64,000 nt of DNA from Arsenicibacter rosenii (GCF_001870735.1 NZ_MORL01000003.1:310001-374000); one strand, 5' to 3'. Positions 26,257 through 35,019 are shown, counted from the stretch's first letter. Translations and numbers: made by a program. Notes: generated from the letters alone by a model not told the origin.

Positions 26257-28263
26257 ATGATTCAGATCCGTAACGATGCGGGGCAATTCCTTCAGCTTTC
26301 CGCCGGGCAGGGCATCACCGTCGAGCAGGCCTCGGGCTGGCTGTCGGACGACAACCTGCCCGGCGCCTTCTCCTACCCCATTACCGCTCCGCTCAACGAG
26401 CACAACGAGCGGTTTCTGTCCTACAGCTGGCGGCCGGGCCACATCTCCCCGCAGATGGAGCTGCCCGTTAACGTCAACCTGGCCGGCATGCTCTACCGGC
26501 GCTGCACCTTCTCCTACCGGATCCGGGACGCCAAAATTGACGGGTATCTGAAAATCGACGGCGGCGAGGCCTTCTCAAAGCTCAAGGAGAAGCGGCTGGG
26601 GGAAGTACTGCCCGCCGGCATTCCCATGGCCGGCTATCCCGGTCAGCTGAAGGCCAGGCTCAGACAAATCGCCGCCATGGCGCCGGGCTCCTTCCCGTTT
26701 ACGTTTTTTCCGGTGTACAACGAGCTGATGATTGAGCCGGAGTTCGGGGCCGACAAGCTGCCGGGCTTTACCCGCAGCAGCTACATTAATAACTGGGACC
26801 GGTATGATTTCGTGGTCGATTCGGCCGGTAAAACCGGCAACCTGATCAGCCCGCAGTTTTATCTGGCATGGATTGTTGAACAGGTGCTGCTGGCTGCGGG
26901 CTACCGCATGCAGGGGGACTTTTTCTCCCGGCCCGAAATCCGCCGGCTGGTGGTGCTGAATCTGACGGCCATGAGCGTTAAGACGGGCTTTTCCTCGCTT
27001 TTCCCCGATTACGTCTATCCCCGCTACCATGTGCCGGATATGACCGTCAGCGATTTTCTGAAGGCCGTCAAAACCCGCTTCGGGCTGGTGTTCGGCTTTA
27101 ACTCGACGGAGAAGACCTGCACCATCCGGTGTTTTTCCGATGTGTGGCGGGAGCGGCCCGACCGGGACTGGCGGAGCTTTCAGAAGCCGGACTACGGCAT
27201 TGAAGAGGCATCGGGATCGGGCTACACCATCGAGGAGTACCTGGATCCGGAGGATGAACTCTATAAGGTCCCCGACGGCAAGGGCGGCCTGACCCTGAGC
27301 CAGCCCGGAACCTACGTATCCGGCGACGGAGCAAACCGGATTACCATGCCCGTCGGTACGGCCAATATCACCTATCTGGTGACGCCCTACAATCAGGCCG
27401 CTAAATGGATCGTGCCGGTGGTGCGCCAGCCGGGCAACATTCTGGATCCGGCCTACCAGGCCTCGGCGCGGTATGTGACCGACGGCCAGCGCAAAAACAG
27501 CTGCGGGCTCAGGCTGCTCTCCTACATGGGCATGCAGAAGGATTCGGCCGGTTCGCTCTATCCGCTGGCCACGTCGGCCGTGCGCGACGGGACGCAGGCG
27601 CAGATCAGCAGCTTCTCCCCCGCCCTGTCGGGCCGCTTCGGGGGCTGGCATGGCGGGCTGGCGCTGTATTATTACTTTCTGTCCAATACCCGCAAAGTCA
27701 CGGCCGACATGCTTCTTCCCGCGCAGGAGCTGGCCGCGCTGAAACTGCACAAGCCGGTAATGCTGTGGTTTGACCGCCAGCCGGGTCAGTTTCTGCCGGC
27801 CAAGATCACCGCCGAAGCACCGGGCCCCTCGGGCCTGCTCAAAGTCCGCGGGGAGTTTCAGACCGTGCCGGCAGCGATCAGCCTGGGCACAGAGTCATTT
27901 CCGGATCCGGTCTGGGTGGAGTGGACCGAAACCCGCACGCAGGCCTCGCGCTCGCAGTCGGGCGTGGTCTTCGTCGAGCGCCGCATTACCATCACCGTGA
28001 AGTGCTGGAAAGAGCGCCAGCGCATCACCCCGGCGGCCGTGCAGTCACTGCCGCTCAGGGTCAGAAAAAAGGTGGACTATGTAGTAGGCTCTTCGCAGCC
28101 CGACGTGGAAACGATCCAGACTTATTACGGCACCGGCACGCAGACCGTGCTGGAGAATAATACACTGGCCGACCGGCTTCAGTCCGGATCGATGCTGGCC
28201 GGCCTTCAGTTCTACACCACCACGTATCAGCTTGAACCTGGCGACGACTATAACATTATCTGA
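26257..28263 (+). CDS. Phage tail/baseplate protein, unassigned
   Basis: 668 residues. N-terminal part beta-rich with an aromatic pattern (LPGAFSYPITAPLNEHNERF), a central region including SDFLKAVKTRFGLVFGFNST, and a beta-rich C-terminus. Similar unnamed proteins accompany the tape-measure gene in Bacteroidota prophages, so a baseplate hub or distal-tail role is likely but unproven. A 57-bp gap containing the palindrome CCGCCGGCGG precedes it, and its stop is coupled to the next gene (TGATG). Confidence 0.6.
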   Translation: MIQIRNDAGQFLQLSAGQGITVEQASGWLSDDNLPGAFSYPITAPLNEHNERFLSYSWRPGHISPQMELPVNVNLAGMLYRRCTFSYRIRDAKIDGYLKIDGGEAFSKLKEKRLGEVLPAGIPMAGYPGQLKARLRQIAAMAPGSFPFTFFPVYNELMIEPEFGADKLPGFTRSSYINNWDRYDFVVDSAGKTGNLISPQFYLAWIVEQVLLAAGYRMQGDFFSRPEIRRLVVLNLTAMSVKTGFSSLFPDYVYPRYHVPDMTVSDFLKAVKTRFGLVFGFNSTEKTCTIRCFSDVWRERPDRDWRSFQKPDYGIEEASGSGYTIEEYLDPEDELYKVPDGKGGLTLSQPGTYVSGDGANRITMPVGTANITYLVTPYNQAAKWIVPVVRQPGNILDPAYQASARYVTDGQRKNSCGLRLLSYMGMQKDSAGSLYPLATSAVRDGTQAQISSFSPALSGRFGGWHGGLALYYYFLSNTRKVTADMLLPAQELAALKLHKPVMLWFDRQPGQFLPAKITAEAPGPSGLLKVRGEFQTVPAAISLGTESFPDPVWVEWTETRTQASRSQSGVVFVERRITITVKCWKERQRITPAAVQSLPLRVRKKVDYVVGSSQPDVETIQTYYGTGTQTVLENNTLADRLQSGSMLAGLQFYTTTYQLEPGDDYNII

Positions 28264-28787
28264 TGGACTACCGCGATCTGGATATCAACGCAAAAATTAA
28301 CCTGAGGGCCATGCTTCAGGCGTGGACCCGGGTGGCGCAGCAGCGCTTTCAGCAGAAGGAGATCACCCCCAAGGTATACGGGCTGATCACCAACCGCCGG
28401 GGCGTGCAGCGAACCAGCCTGGGCAAAAACTACCGGTTCGGGCAGGGCGAGCGCAAGTGGCTCAAGAAACGTACCTGGCAGCTGCGCGACAGCTGGCGCA
28501 GCCAGGTAACGGCCGGCAACGGCGGCGGGGCGGTGCAGTTATCGTTCCCGTTATACGGACGCTTTGTCGACATGGGCGTCGGGCGGGGCGTGGATTACCA
28601 GCTGGCAAAATACGCCCGCCGCAAGGCCAACGGCGAGGAGCTTAACCGCCAGCCCAGACGCTGGTACAGCAAGCGCAAGGCGTTTGAAACCCACCGGCTG
28701 CGTGAGCTGGCCGCCCGCTACTACGTCACGGTACCCGTCGACGTGATTGAAAACGCCTTATCAACGTCTATAACCCTTACTCCGTAA
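28263..28787 (+). CDS. Basic phage protein upstream of tape measure
   Basis: 174 residues, very basic (many Arg/Lys), starting in a TGATG overlap with the previous gene. Contains LYGRFVDMGVGRGVDYQLAK, a Gly-rich turn resembling HK97-gp10/neck-type proteins in which the motif Y-x-x-F-V-x-x-G-T/V-G is common. A tail-completion or neck role is therefore plausible. It ends one base before the tape-measure ATG. Confidence 0.62.
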   Translation: MDYRDLDINAKINLRAMLQAWTRVAQQRFQQKEITPKVYGLITNRRGVQRTSLGKNYRFGQGERKWLKKRTWQLRDSWRSQVTAGNGGGAVQLSFPLYGRFVDMGVGRGVDYQLAKYARRKANGEELNRQPRRWYSKRKAFETHRLRELAARYYVTVPVDVIENALSTSITLTP

Positions 28788-28788
28788 C

Positions 28789-31700
28789 ATGGGAATGACA
28801 CAACAGGACCGGGCGGTCATTAACCTGGTCATCAACGGGCAGCAGGCCCAGACATCACTCAAGGAGATCACCCTGAGCACGGCCCGGCTGCGCTCGGAGA
28901 TCATCAAAATGAAGGAGGCCGACAACCCCGAGCTCTACCGGGCAAAGGTCGCCGAATACCAGAAGATGGTGGCCGCCCAGAAGCAGATGGCCACCCAGAT
29001 TAATAACACCACCACCGCCTGGCAGAAGTTCGGCCAGCGGTTTGCCGAGGTATCGGCGGGCGTACTGGGCGGCAACCTGATGACCATGGGCTTTCAGCAG
29101 ATGCTGGGGCTGATTCCGGCCGTCACGCAGCGTGGCATGGAACTGAAGGACCAGCTGGCCGATATCGCCAAAACGGCCGACATGACCGATCTGGAAGTCG
29201 CCGGGCTCAACAAGGAGCTGCGTGGACTCAATACCCGTACCGCCACGAAGGATCTGCGCGAACTGGCGGCAGTGGGCGGTCAGTTCGGCATTGCGAAGGA
29301 TCAGATGGCTGACTTTGTGGCGGGCGCCGACAAGATCAACGTGGCGCTGGGCGATCAGTTCGGCGGGGCCGAGCAGACGGTTACCCAGATGATGACCCTG
29401 CGCAATACGCTCCAGGACATCAAGACCGACCGCTCCGATCAGGATATGCTCCACATTGCCAACTCGATTAACGTACTGGAAGCTGCGGGGGCGGCTACGG
29501 CGCCCGTGATTGCGGACTTTACCAGCCGGATCGGCGGGGTGGCTATCCCGCTGGGCCTTACCTCGGCTCAGACGCTGGGACTCTCGGCCGCCCTTCAGGA
29601 AATGAACGTAACCGCCGAGCGGGGCTCAACGGCGGTAATCGACATCCTGAACGGCATGGCCAAGGCGCCGGCTGAATTTGCTCGGTATGCTATTGGTGCA
29701 GACGGGGCGAAACTAAGCAGCAAACAGTTTGCCGATCTGGTCAATAACGACCTGATGGGCGCACTGCTGTCGGTGGCCCGCGGCTTTAATACCGGCGATA
29801 CGTCGGCCACCGGTATGGCGAAGAAAATGGACCAGATGGGCCTGTCGGGAACCGGGGTCATGGAGATCTTCATGAAGCTGGCCACTAATACCGACATGGT
29901 CGAGCAGAAGATTGCGCTCGCCGGCAGCAGCATCGATCAGACCAGCAGCATCACCGGGGAGTTCAGCAAGCGTAACTACGCCCTGGCGGTGAACATGAAA
30001 AAGCTGGGCGAGTTTGTGTCCAATTTACTGACCTCTGATACACTGCTGGGGCTGGGATCTGCGTTGACAGACATTGCTGTCAGAATGCTCGGATTAAAAT
30101 CCGAGACAGAAGATACAATACATGCGTTTGAGGAGCAGAAAAACAAGGTTCAGAATCTAAATACACAGATCGGGCCATTACTTAGCCGGATCGACGAACT
30201 TAAGAGTAAGACGAACCTCTCGAAAACAGAGCAGGATGAGCTCAGGAAGGCCGTTGATAAGGTAGCTCAGGTTATGCCAATTGCTGCTTCCGGCTTCGAT
30301 CAGTATGGAAGGGCAATGGATATCAATACTGAAAAGGCCCGGAAGTTCATGGAGCAGCAGCAGTATATGGCTGAGTACCTCAACCGCGACGCGATCAAGG
30401 CTCAGGAAAATGAGCTGGCCCAGCTGGAAAAGCAGCGGGCGGCACGGGTAAAGGATCTCAACAAAGGTGAGGTAACAGAAAAAGCCGGCCCCGGGGGCGG
30501 AGGTATTGCCGGTAGTCAGGCGCAGATTACCCGTAAAATGACCAATGAGGAGCTGTCTGCGATCCAGCAGGAAACAACGGAGCTGAATGCGGAGATCGAA
30601 AAGCGGAAGGAAATACTAAAAGGGCTTAAGGGCTACAGCTTAGATGTACGCAGGGAGATGCGGCGGGCGCGGCTCGGGGAAGACGTCCCTAAAATGCCGG
30701 CTGGAATACCCCCGTCAAAAACAGGAACCGGTACCGCTACCGAAATTGATCCGACTAAGGAAGAGAAAGAGCGGCTCAAAGCAAAGGAAGACGCCGAGGA
30801 GGCGATCCGCGAGCTGAGCGCAAAGGCGCAGGCCGACGAGAAAACCCGCGAGCTGGAGCGGGTGAAAGCCAACTATGAGAAGGAGCGGAAGAAGGCCAAC
30901 GATGCCAAAATCTCGGCTGAGCTGCGCAAAACGTGGCTGGCCAATATCGCCGGTGCCGAGAAAGTTGAGCTCAAGCAGATCGAGGAGAAATACGATAAGC
31001 AGGAGCGCGACCGGCAGCAGAAAAAAATCGAGCAGCTGCTGAAGGATGCCGACGAGGAGCTGCAGATTAAAAAGCGGGTTGCGCTGGCCGACGTAAAGGC
31101 CGATCAGGCAGCGGGCAAAATCACCGACGAAGAAGCGAAGGCGGCGCAGCTGGTTGTCGAACAGACATATCTGGAGGCCCGCCGGCTGCTGTATACGGCC
31201 CACTACGAAACGCTCCAGGAACTGGCTAAAACCGATGCGGAGCGGCTGGAAGAAATCGCCCGCCAGAAAAAGGAGCGGCTGGCCGAGATTGATACGGCCA
31301 TTCAGGAAAACGAAACCAGCCAGCAGCAGGCCAAATCCGAGATCGTCGAGGCTGAGACCAAAACCCGCAGCGAGCAGGAGCAGAAGGAAGAAAAAAACCG
31401 GGCAGATGCCCTGAAGGCCCACATGGACCGTCGCCGCGATATCTTTAACGATTCGGTGATGGTGCTCAAGGGCTTTTTTAAGGAAAACACCAAGGTTTAC
31501 AGGGCGGCGCTGATCGCCCAGCAGGCCTGGGCGCTGGCCGAAACGGGCATCGAATACGGCCGGGCGCTGATGAAGTCCGTGGCCGCCGCTGCCGGCATTC
31601 CGTTCCCGGCCAACCTTTTAGCGATCGCTAAAAGTGCGGCCGTGCCGACGCTGAGTTTTGCCGGTGCCGTGGCCCGGATCCGGGCCCAGAAGTTTGACGC

Positions 31701-32091
31701 CCCGCAGTTTATTGACGGGGGCTTTACCCGCGACACGACCGGTATGCCCGGCGGATTTTACAGCACCCCGACGTTTTTTTCGGGGAAAAATTATTCGGTC
31801 AGCGAAGACGGCCGCCCGGAGTTTGTTATCAACAACAGGGCGCTTCAGGTGCCGGCGGTTGCCAACTTTGCCCGCATGCTCGACGTGGTGCAGCGCTCGG
31901 GGAATTATTCGGCTGTGGGAAACAGCTCGCCATCCGGATCCGGCAACGAGGCGCTGCTGGCTGAGATCCGGGCCATGCGGCAGGATATGCAGCAATCGGC
32001 TCAGCGACCCGTTTACGCCAAAATCCATTACCAGGCATGGGAGGATGAGACCGGCCGGATCAGCGACATCCGGAATCAGACAAGTTTATGA
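28789..32091 (+). CDS. Phage tail tape measure protein
   Basis: 1100 residues; sets tail length and probably takes part in DNA ejection. The first 420 or so residues match the TP901-type tape-measure core: LKDQLADIAKTADMTDLEVA, a NALGLT/AT-like region, and GLSAALQEMNVTAERGSTAV. Long coiled coils cover about 450-900. A hydrophobic segment (about 905-965, including SVAAAAGIPFPANLLAIAKS) follows, as usual. The start is ATG 28789 or 28795. Tail length predicted from residue number is roughly 160 nm by the common 0.15 nm per residue rule. It is the last gene of the late operon; a terminator follows. Confidence 0.9.
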   Translation: MGMTQQDRAVINLVINGQQAQTSLKEITLSTARLRSEIIKMKEADNPELYRAKVAEYQKMVAAQKQMATQINNTTTAWQKFGQRFAEVSAGVLGGNLMTMGFQQMLGLIPAVTQRGMELKDQLADIAKTADMTDLEVAGLNKELRGLNTRTATKDLRELAAVGGQFGIAKDQMADFVAGADKINVALGDQFGGAEQTVTQMMTLRNTLQDIKTDRSDQDMLHIANSINVLEAAGAATAPVIADFTSRIGGVAIPLGLTSAQTLGLSAALQEMNVTAERGSTAVIDILNGMAKAPAEFARYAIGADGAKLSSKQFADLVNNDLMGALLSVARGFNTGDTSATGMAKKMDQMGLSGTGVMEIFMKLATNTDMVEQKIALAGSSIDQTSSITGEFSKRNYALAVNMKKLGEFVSNLLTSDTLLGLGSALTDIAVRMLGLKSETEDTIHAFEEQKNKVQNLNTQIGPLLSRIDELKSKTNLSKTEQDELRKAVDKVAQVMPIAASGFDQYGRAMDINTEKARKFMEQQQYMAEYLNRDAIKAQENELAQLEKQRAARVKDLNKGEVTEKAGPGGGGIAGSQAQITRKMTNEELSAIQQETTELNAEIEKRKEILKGLKGYSLDVRREMRRARLGEDVPKMPAGIPPSKTGTGTATEIDPTKEEKERLKAKEDAEEAIRELSAKAQADEKTRELERVKANYEKERKKANDAKISAELRKTWLANIAGAEKVELKQIEEKYDKQERDRQQKKIEQLLKDADEELQIKKRVALADVKADQAAGKITDEEAKAAQLVVEQTYLEARRLLYTAHYETLQELAKTDAERLEEIARQKKERLAEIDTAIQENETSQQQAKSEIVEAETKTRSEQEQKEEKNRADALKAHMDRRRDIFNDSVMVLKGFFKENTKVYRAALIAQQAWALAETGIEYGRALMKSVAAAAGIPFPANLLAIAKSAAVPTLSFAGAVARIRAQKFDAPQFIDGGFTRDTTGMPGGFYSTPTFFSGKNYSVSEDGRPEFVINNRALQVPAVANFARMLDVVQRSGNYSAVGNSSPSGSGNEALLAEIRAMRQDMQQSAQRPVYAKIHYQAWEDETGRISDIRNQTSL

Positions 32092-32113
32092 GTCTGTTTT
32101 TGGGCTGTAGCAT

Positions 32114-32147
32114 GAAAGCCCGTACAGTTTCGTGTGCGGGCTTTTTT
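32114..32147 (+). terminator. Terminator of the late (tail) operon
   Basis: AAAGCCCGTACA-gtttcg-TGTGCGGGCTTTTTT: 12-bp stem with one G-T pair, then a T run. It separates GC-rich late genes from AT-rich cargo. Confidence 0.9.
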
Positions 32148-32560
32148 AAGTTCTATCGCACTTTTCACCGATACCTATTGTTTTTTTTTACAATACCTGT
32201 TGTAAAAAAACGTATTGTATGTAGTGTTATTTGCTTTCTATGTTGCATATTCGCGCTGCAAATCCCGTGAAAACCAGAGACATCATGACCCAAAACTACA
32301 TCGCCATGAAAAAGATAGTATACGCAAATCCTTTGTATCTCGCACTCTAACCTATGTTTTTGCCAGTTGAGAAACTGCCAGCTAAAATGTCCCATACAGT
32401 TACTTATTTGTTACGAATCAGTCAGTTAATGGTTAATTAAACGTTGAAACAACGAGGTTAGGCACATTCTTTGTGGCCTCAACAATCAATGTATTGTCTA
32501 TTCGAGACCGTGCACCAATAAGTTATCTGTAAACCAATACTTTCCGAGAGACGAAGACAC
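32148..32560. other. AT-rich intergenic region before cargo cassette
   Basis: 413 bases without a supported gene; a 76-residue minus-strand ORF at 32165-32395 looks spurious. It contains the paired ATACCT repeats and hairpin at 32171-32210, a CAGTT-gaga-AACTG dyad near 32362-32376 and a CGTTG-aaa-CAACG dyad near 32441-32453. It should hold the promoter of the three-gene cassette, but no clear TAnnTTTG box was found close to 32561. Confidence 0.5.
32171..32210. promoter_or_regulatory. Paired direct repeats plus hairpin, operator-like
   Basis: ATACCTATTGT (32171-32181) and ATACCTGTTGT (32193-32203) match at 10 of 11 bases with 22-bp spacing, about two helical turns. The second overlaps an 11-bp inverted repeat TTTTTTTACAA (32183-32193) / TTGTAAAAAAA (32200-32210). 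The arrangement suits cooperative repressor binding or an AT-rich terminator-like hairpin. Confidence 0.5.
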
Positions 32561-32902
32561 ATGAATAAAGAAACTCCCAACGAGTATAAAAGTGTAACCG
32601 CGCACTATATAAAAAATGAGCTTTTCAGGACCGTTTATGTTAGTGGCGTATACGGAGGATTTACACCGGAAGGCTTATTGAATGTAAACTTTTTTACCGA
32701 ACGAGCGACAATTCCCCAGCAAATCACGATTACCCCTATTCAGGACGGGCAAAGATTACGCCTCGAAGAATCAAACCCTGTTGGAAAGCAAGGCATAACC
32801 AGGGAATTGCAGGTAGGAACTGTTATGAGTATCCAACAGGCACAGGCTTTACAGATCTGGCTTGCGGATAAAATTGAAGAGTTCAACAGGTTCAACCAAT
32901 AA
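32561..32902 (+). CDS. Unknown cargo protein A of a three-gene cassette
   Basis: 113 residues from ATG 32561. Predicted alpha/beta with a conserved-looking core YVSGVYGGFTPEGLLNVNFF and a C-terminal helix (SIQQAQALQIWLADKIEEFN). The overall layout, strands followed by a helix that follows a turn, is faintly like DUF3467 proteins, but I would not assign it. AT-richer than phage structural genes. It is the first gene of the set 32561-33948, all on the plus strand and closed by a terminator. Function unknown. Confidence 0.7.
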   Translation: MNKETPNEYKSVTAHYIKNELFRTVYVSGVYGGFTPEGLLNVNFFTERATIPQQITITPIQDGQRLRLEESNPVGKQGITRELQVGTVMSIQQAQALQIWLADKIEEFNRFNQ

Positions 32903-32919
32903 AGCCTCATAAAAGCATT

Positions 32920-33408
32920 ATGGTAGATCTTTTTTTTAAACAATCGACAATACACGGAACAATTAACTCGGCAAAGATATGGATACTAGCTCCTCTTACC
33001 GTGTTGCCTCCCGTCCAAACAGCCAAAGCAGTAAGACAGCCATCATTTTCAGGCGTATCAGTTTTATATATGCCTCAATTTCTTGAGCAATTCATTGAAG
33101 AGGATGAAGTAAATAATTCAGAAGTTGAACGCCTGAATCAAGCGAATACGGCTATGCTCCCTGCCTCGATTGAACACTTACCTAAAGAGACGATAAAATT
33201 CATCTCTCAGAAAAACATATTAGCTGATGACATCTATACAGCTGATGAAGAATTAACCATTGTATTTTACAATCACGGAAAAAAACATATTGTTGATTTC
33301 TATCCCAACGGCGAGATTGCCTTCGTCATCAAAGACGGCAATAATTTCAAGACATGGGACTTAAATGAAGAAACTTTTTATGACACACTTATAAACAACG
33401 TTGAATAA
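32920..33408 (+). CDS. Unknown cargo protein B of a three-gene cassette
   Basis: 162 residues from ATG 32920, but the first 50 or so residues look unlike the rest; ATG 33070 (MPQFLEQFIEEDEVNNSEVE), giving 112 residues, may be the true start. A different frame over 32979-33080 also reads protein-like (beginning MDTSSSYRVASRPNSQ), so a frameshift near 33070 cannot be excluded. The C-terminal part has a clear strand-turn-strand pattern (ELTIVFYNHGKKHIVDFYPN, then GEIAFVIKDG) and an acidic start. Nine bases separate it from gene C. Function unknown. Confidence 0.65.
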   Translation: MVDLFFKQSTIHGTINSAKIWILAPLTVLPPVQTAKAVRQPSFSGVSVLYMPQFLEQFIEEDEVNNSEVERLNQANTAMLPASIEHLPKETIKFISQKNILADDIYTADEELTIVFYNHGKKHIVDFYPNGEIAFVIKDGNNFKTWDLNEETFYDTLINNVE

Positions 33409-33417
33409 TAAGACTCT

Positions 33418-33948
33418 ATGCCCGCCGACGAAAAACCCTGTTGCCCAGAATGCGCACTAGTTATTCCTGTCCACTTACATCAACATGATCGGCCCCCTAC
33501 CGATATCCAAGACGATGAAGTGCTTTATAGAAGGTTTTTTGTAAAGGGGCCAACAAAGGACTGGAAAGCAAGGGGCAAGCAAGATATGGCTAAGGTTTTT
33601 CAGCTTTCAAATGACTCATATAACCGGTCATCACTAAGCAATGAATCCGACGTGCTATTTGATGATACAGGTCATTATTTTGCAAATGCCGGTATTCTTT
33701 CTGTTTCGATCAAACAGATAAGAAGTGCAGCAGGAACTTACACGTTAGAAGCACAGGGGAGAATACCTGCCCGTATTCTTTATTTTAATGCCATCCATGA
33801 TCCTATGCACTGCAATTATGCACATGCTCAACTGGAAATATGGGAAAATGGCACTAGGGCACCTTCTCAGCCAAGCTCCATGAAAACAGTATTCCGAGAA
33901 ATGCTATCTGACAATTGCAAAATGATTCGGGATGTTACTGAAGATTAA
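33418..33948 (+). CDS. Unknown cargo protein C with Cys/His cluster
   Basis: 176 residues from ATG 33418. The N-terminus carries C8, C9, C12 and H19, H21, H23 (CCPEC and HLHQH), a possible metal site. The middle is neutral alpha/beta and the C-terminal part has HDPMHCNYAHAQLEIWENG (about 122-140), a motif-like block worth searching. No signal peptide or membrane segment. Its stop overlaps the terminator stem at 33947, marking the end of the cassette. Not recognised; a metal-dependent enzyme or effector is only a guess. Confidence 0.7.
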   Translation: MPADEKPCCPECALVIPVHLHQHDRPPTDIQDDEVLYRRFFVKGPTKDWKARGKQDMAKVFQLSNDSYNRSSLSNESDVLFDDTGHYFANAGILSVSIKQIRSAAGTYTLEAQGRIPARILYFNAIHDPMHCNYAHAQLEIWENGTRAPSQPSSMKTVFREMLSDNCKMIRDVTED

Positions 33949-33973
33949 AACCTGCCACATCGGCAGGTTTTTT
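33947..33973 (+). terminator. Terminator of the three-gene cassette
   Basis: AAAACCTGCC-acatc-GGCAGGTTTTTT, overlapping the last bases of gene C's stop codon. Confidence 0.9.
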
Positions 33974-34006
33974 ATTTAGATTGCCGGTCCTAAACCCCGT
34001 AAAAAT

Positions 34007-34651
34007 ATGTCATCCCACACGAAATGCCCTAACTGCGGCAAGTCCTTCACCGGCATGTTTGCCACCAGTCCAACCACGGCCAAACAGACGGCCACGATTA
34101 ACAAGTACACTAATGCCGACAAGGAAGGGTACTGCATTGTCTGTGCGCAGGATATCTACGCTCAGATCGGCAGAAGCCTGACGCAGCAGAAAAATGAACT
34201 CGACACCAGGCTTCGCCAGATCCTGCACAAGTTCCCGATCCTGACCAGCCCTGCGCCGGTTAACTGGGACTATGAGGTGCTGGGTATGATTACAACCCAG
34301 ACCACCAGCGGCACCGGCTTTCTGACTGAACTGTCACGGGGCTGGAACGACCTGTTTGGTACCACCTCAAATGCCAGTAATCAGAAAATTGCAGCGGCTA
34401 CCAGCGTCTGCATGACAGAGCTGCGAATCAAGGCCGCCAGGGCCGGCGCAAACGCCATTGTGTCAGCCGACATTGATTTCAGCGAAGTAGGATCCGGCAG
34501 CACCAATATGCTGATGGTGTGCATGGCCGGTACAGCGATCCGCGTAAAAAGTCTGGAGTATTTTCCGGAGGTCAACCGGCCGCTGATTATCGAATCGGTT
34601 GAGATTATTAAAAAACTGGATGAACTGGCAGAGGAAGATCTGCTGAAATAA
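34007..34651 (+). CDS. Zinc-ribbon plus YbjQ (UPF0145)-like protein
   Basis: 214 residues. N-terminal zinc ribbon: Cys7, Cys10, Cys43, Cys46 (KCPNCGKSF and YCIVCAQDI). The central and C-terminal part, with GANAIVSADIDFSEVGSGST followed by NMLMVCMAGTAIRV, matches the YbjQ/UPF0145 fold, often annotated as heavy-metal-binding and forming pentameric rings. The biological role of phage-borne YbjQ proteins is not known. It follows the cassette terminator and is 2 bases upstream of the next small gene, so the two form an operon. GC content is intermediate. Confidence 0.75.
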   Translation: MSSHTKCPNCGKSFTGMFATSPTTAKQTATINKYTNADKEGYCIVCAQDIYAQIGRSLTQQKNELDTRLRQILHKFPILTSPAPVNWDYEVLGMITTQTTSGTGFLTELSRGWNDLFGTTSNASNQKIAAATSVCMTELRIKAARAGANAIVSADIDFSEVGSGSTNMLMVCMAGTAIRVKSLEYFPEVNRPLIIESVEIIKKLDELAEEDLLK

Positions 34652-34653
34652 GT

Positions 34654-34869
34654 ATGGACGAAAACGAAATCATCAGCCAGCTCCGGGAATTCTTCCGAAC
34701 GGCTGAACTGCCGGAAGCACCGGTGCAGCTTAATTCATATACCAGTATCAGCGACACGAAGTCCTTCGTCGAGGTATCGCTCCGGCTGATTGAAGGGCGC
34801 CTGCCAGCTCCTCGAAAAATGGCAATTGCAGAGCTCAGTCAGCTGAAGAAACTTATTGAGTCACGGTAG
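34654..34869 (+). CDS. Small DUF6965-like protein
   Basis: 71 residues. The pattern LREFFRTAELPEAPVQL, then I-x-D-x-x-x-F-V-E-V, and a basic end resembles small Bacteroidota proteins listed as DUF6965; I rate this as likely but unverified. It is in an operon with the YbjQ-type gene (2-base gap) and followed by a long hairpin and a terminator. Confidence 0.6.
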   Translation: MDENEIISQLREFFRTAELPEAPVQLNSYTSISDTKSFVEVSLRLIEGRLPAPRKMAIAELSQLKKLIESR

Positions 34870-34897
34870 CGGCTCCGTTACTTCCCGCAGGTATTCC

Positions 34898-34936
34898 GTC
34901 CTATATATAAATAGTGGGTTTACTATTATATAGGAC
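34898..34936. repeat. Imperfect AT-rich hairpin
   Basis: GTCCTATATA...AATAGT (34898-34915) pairs with ACTATT...TATATAGGAC (34922-34936), with a three-base bulge and a GGGTTT loop. It lies just before a terminator, so it may be a 3' UTR structure or a binding site. Confidence 0.5.
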
Positions 34937-34941
34937 AAGCA

Positions 34942-34975
34942 GAACGGCCGGCTCAGATTGAGCCGGCCGTTTTTA
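34942..34975. terminator. Rho-independent terminator
   Basis: ACGGCCGGCTC-agatt-GAGCCGGCCGT followed by a T run. It ends the YbjQ/DUF6965 operon and faces the end of the minus-strand gene at 35020. Confidence 0.92.
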
Positions 34976-35019
34976 ATGGAACCAGATTACTTGCTATTAG
35001 CTGAATGGCATCATCGAAA

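Noticed and set aside
26575-27750. Minus-strand ORF (391 residues) across the 26257-28263 tail gene
   Set aside because: Antisense shadow; the plus-strand gene has coupled start and stop with its neighbour and ordinary codon use.
32165-32395. Minus-strand ORF of 76 residues in the AT-rich gap
   Set aside because: Overlaps the operator-like repeats and has His/Cys-rich random-looking sequence.
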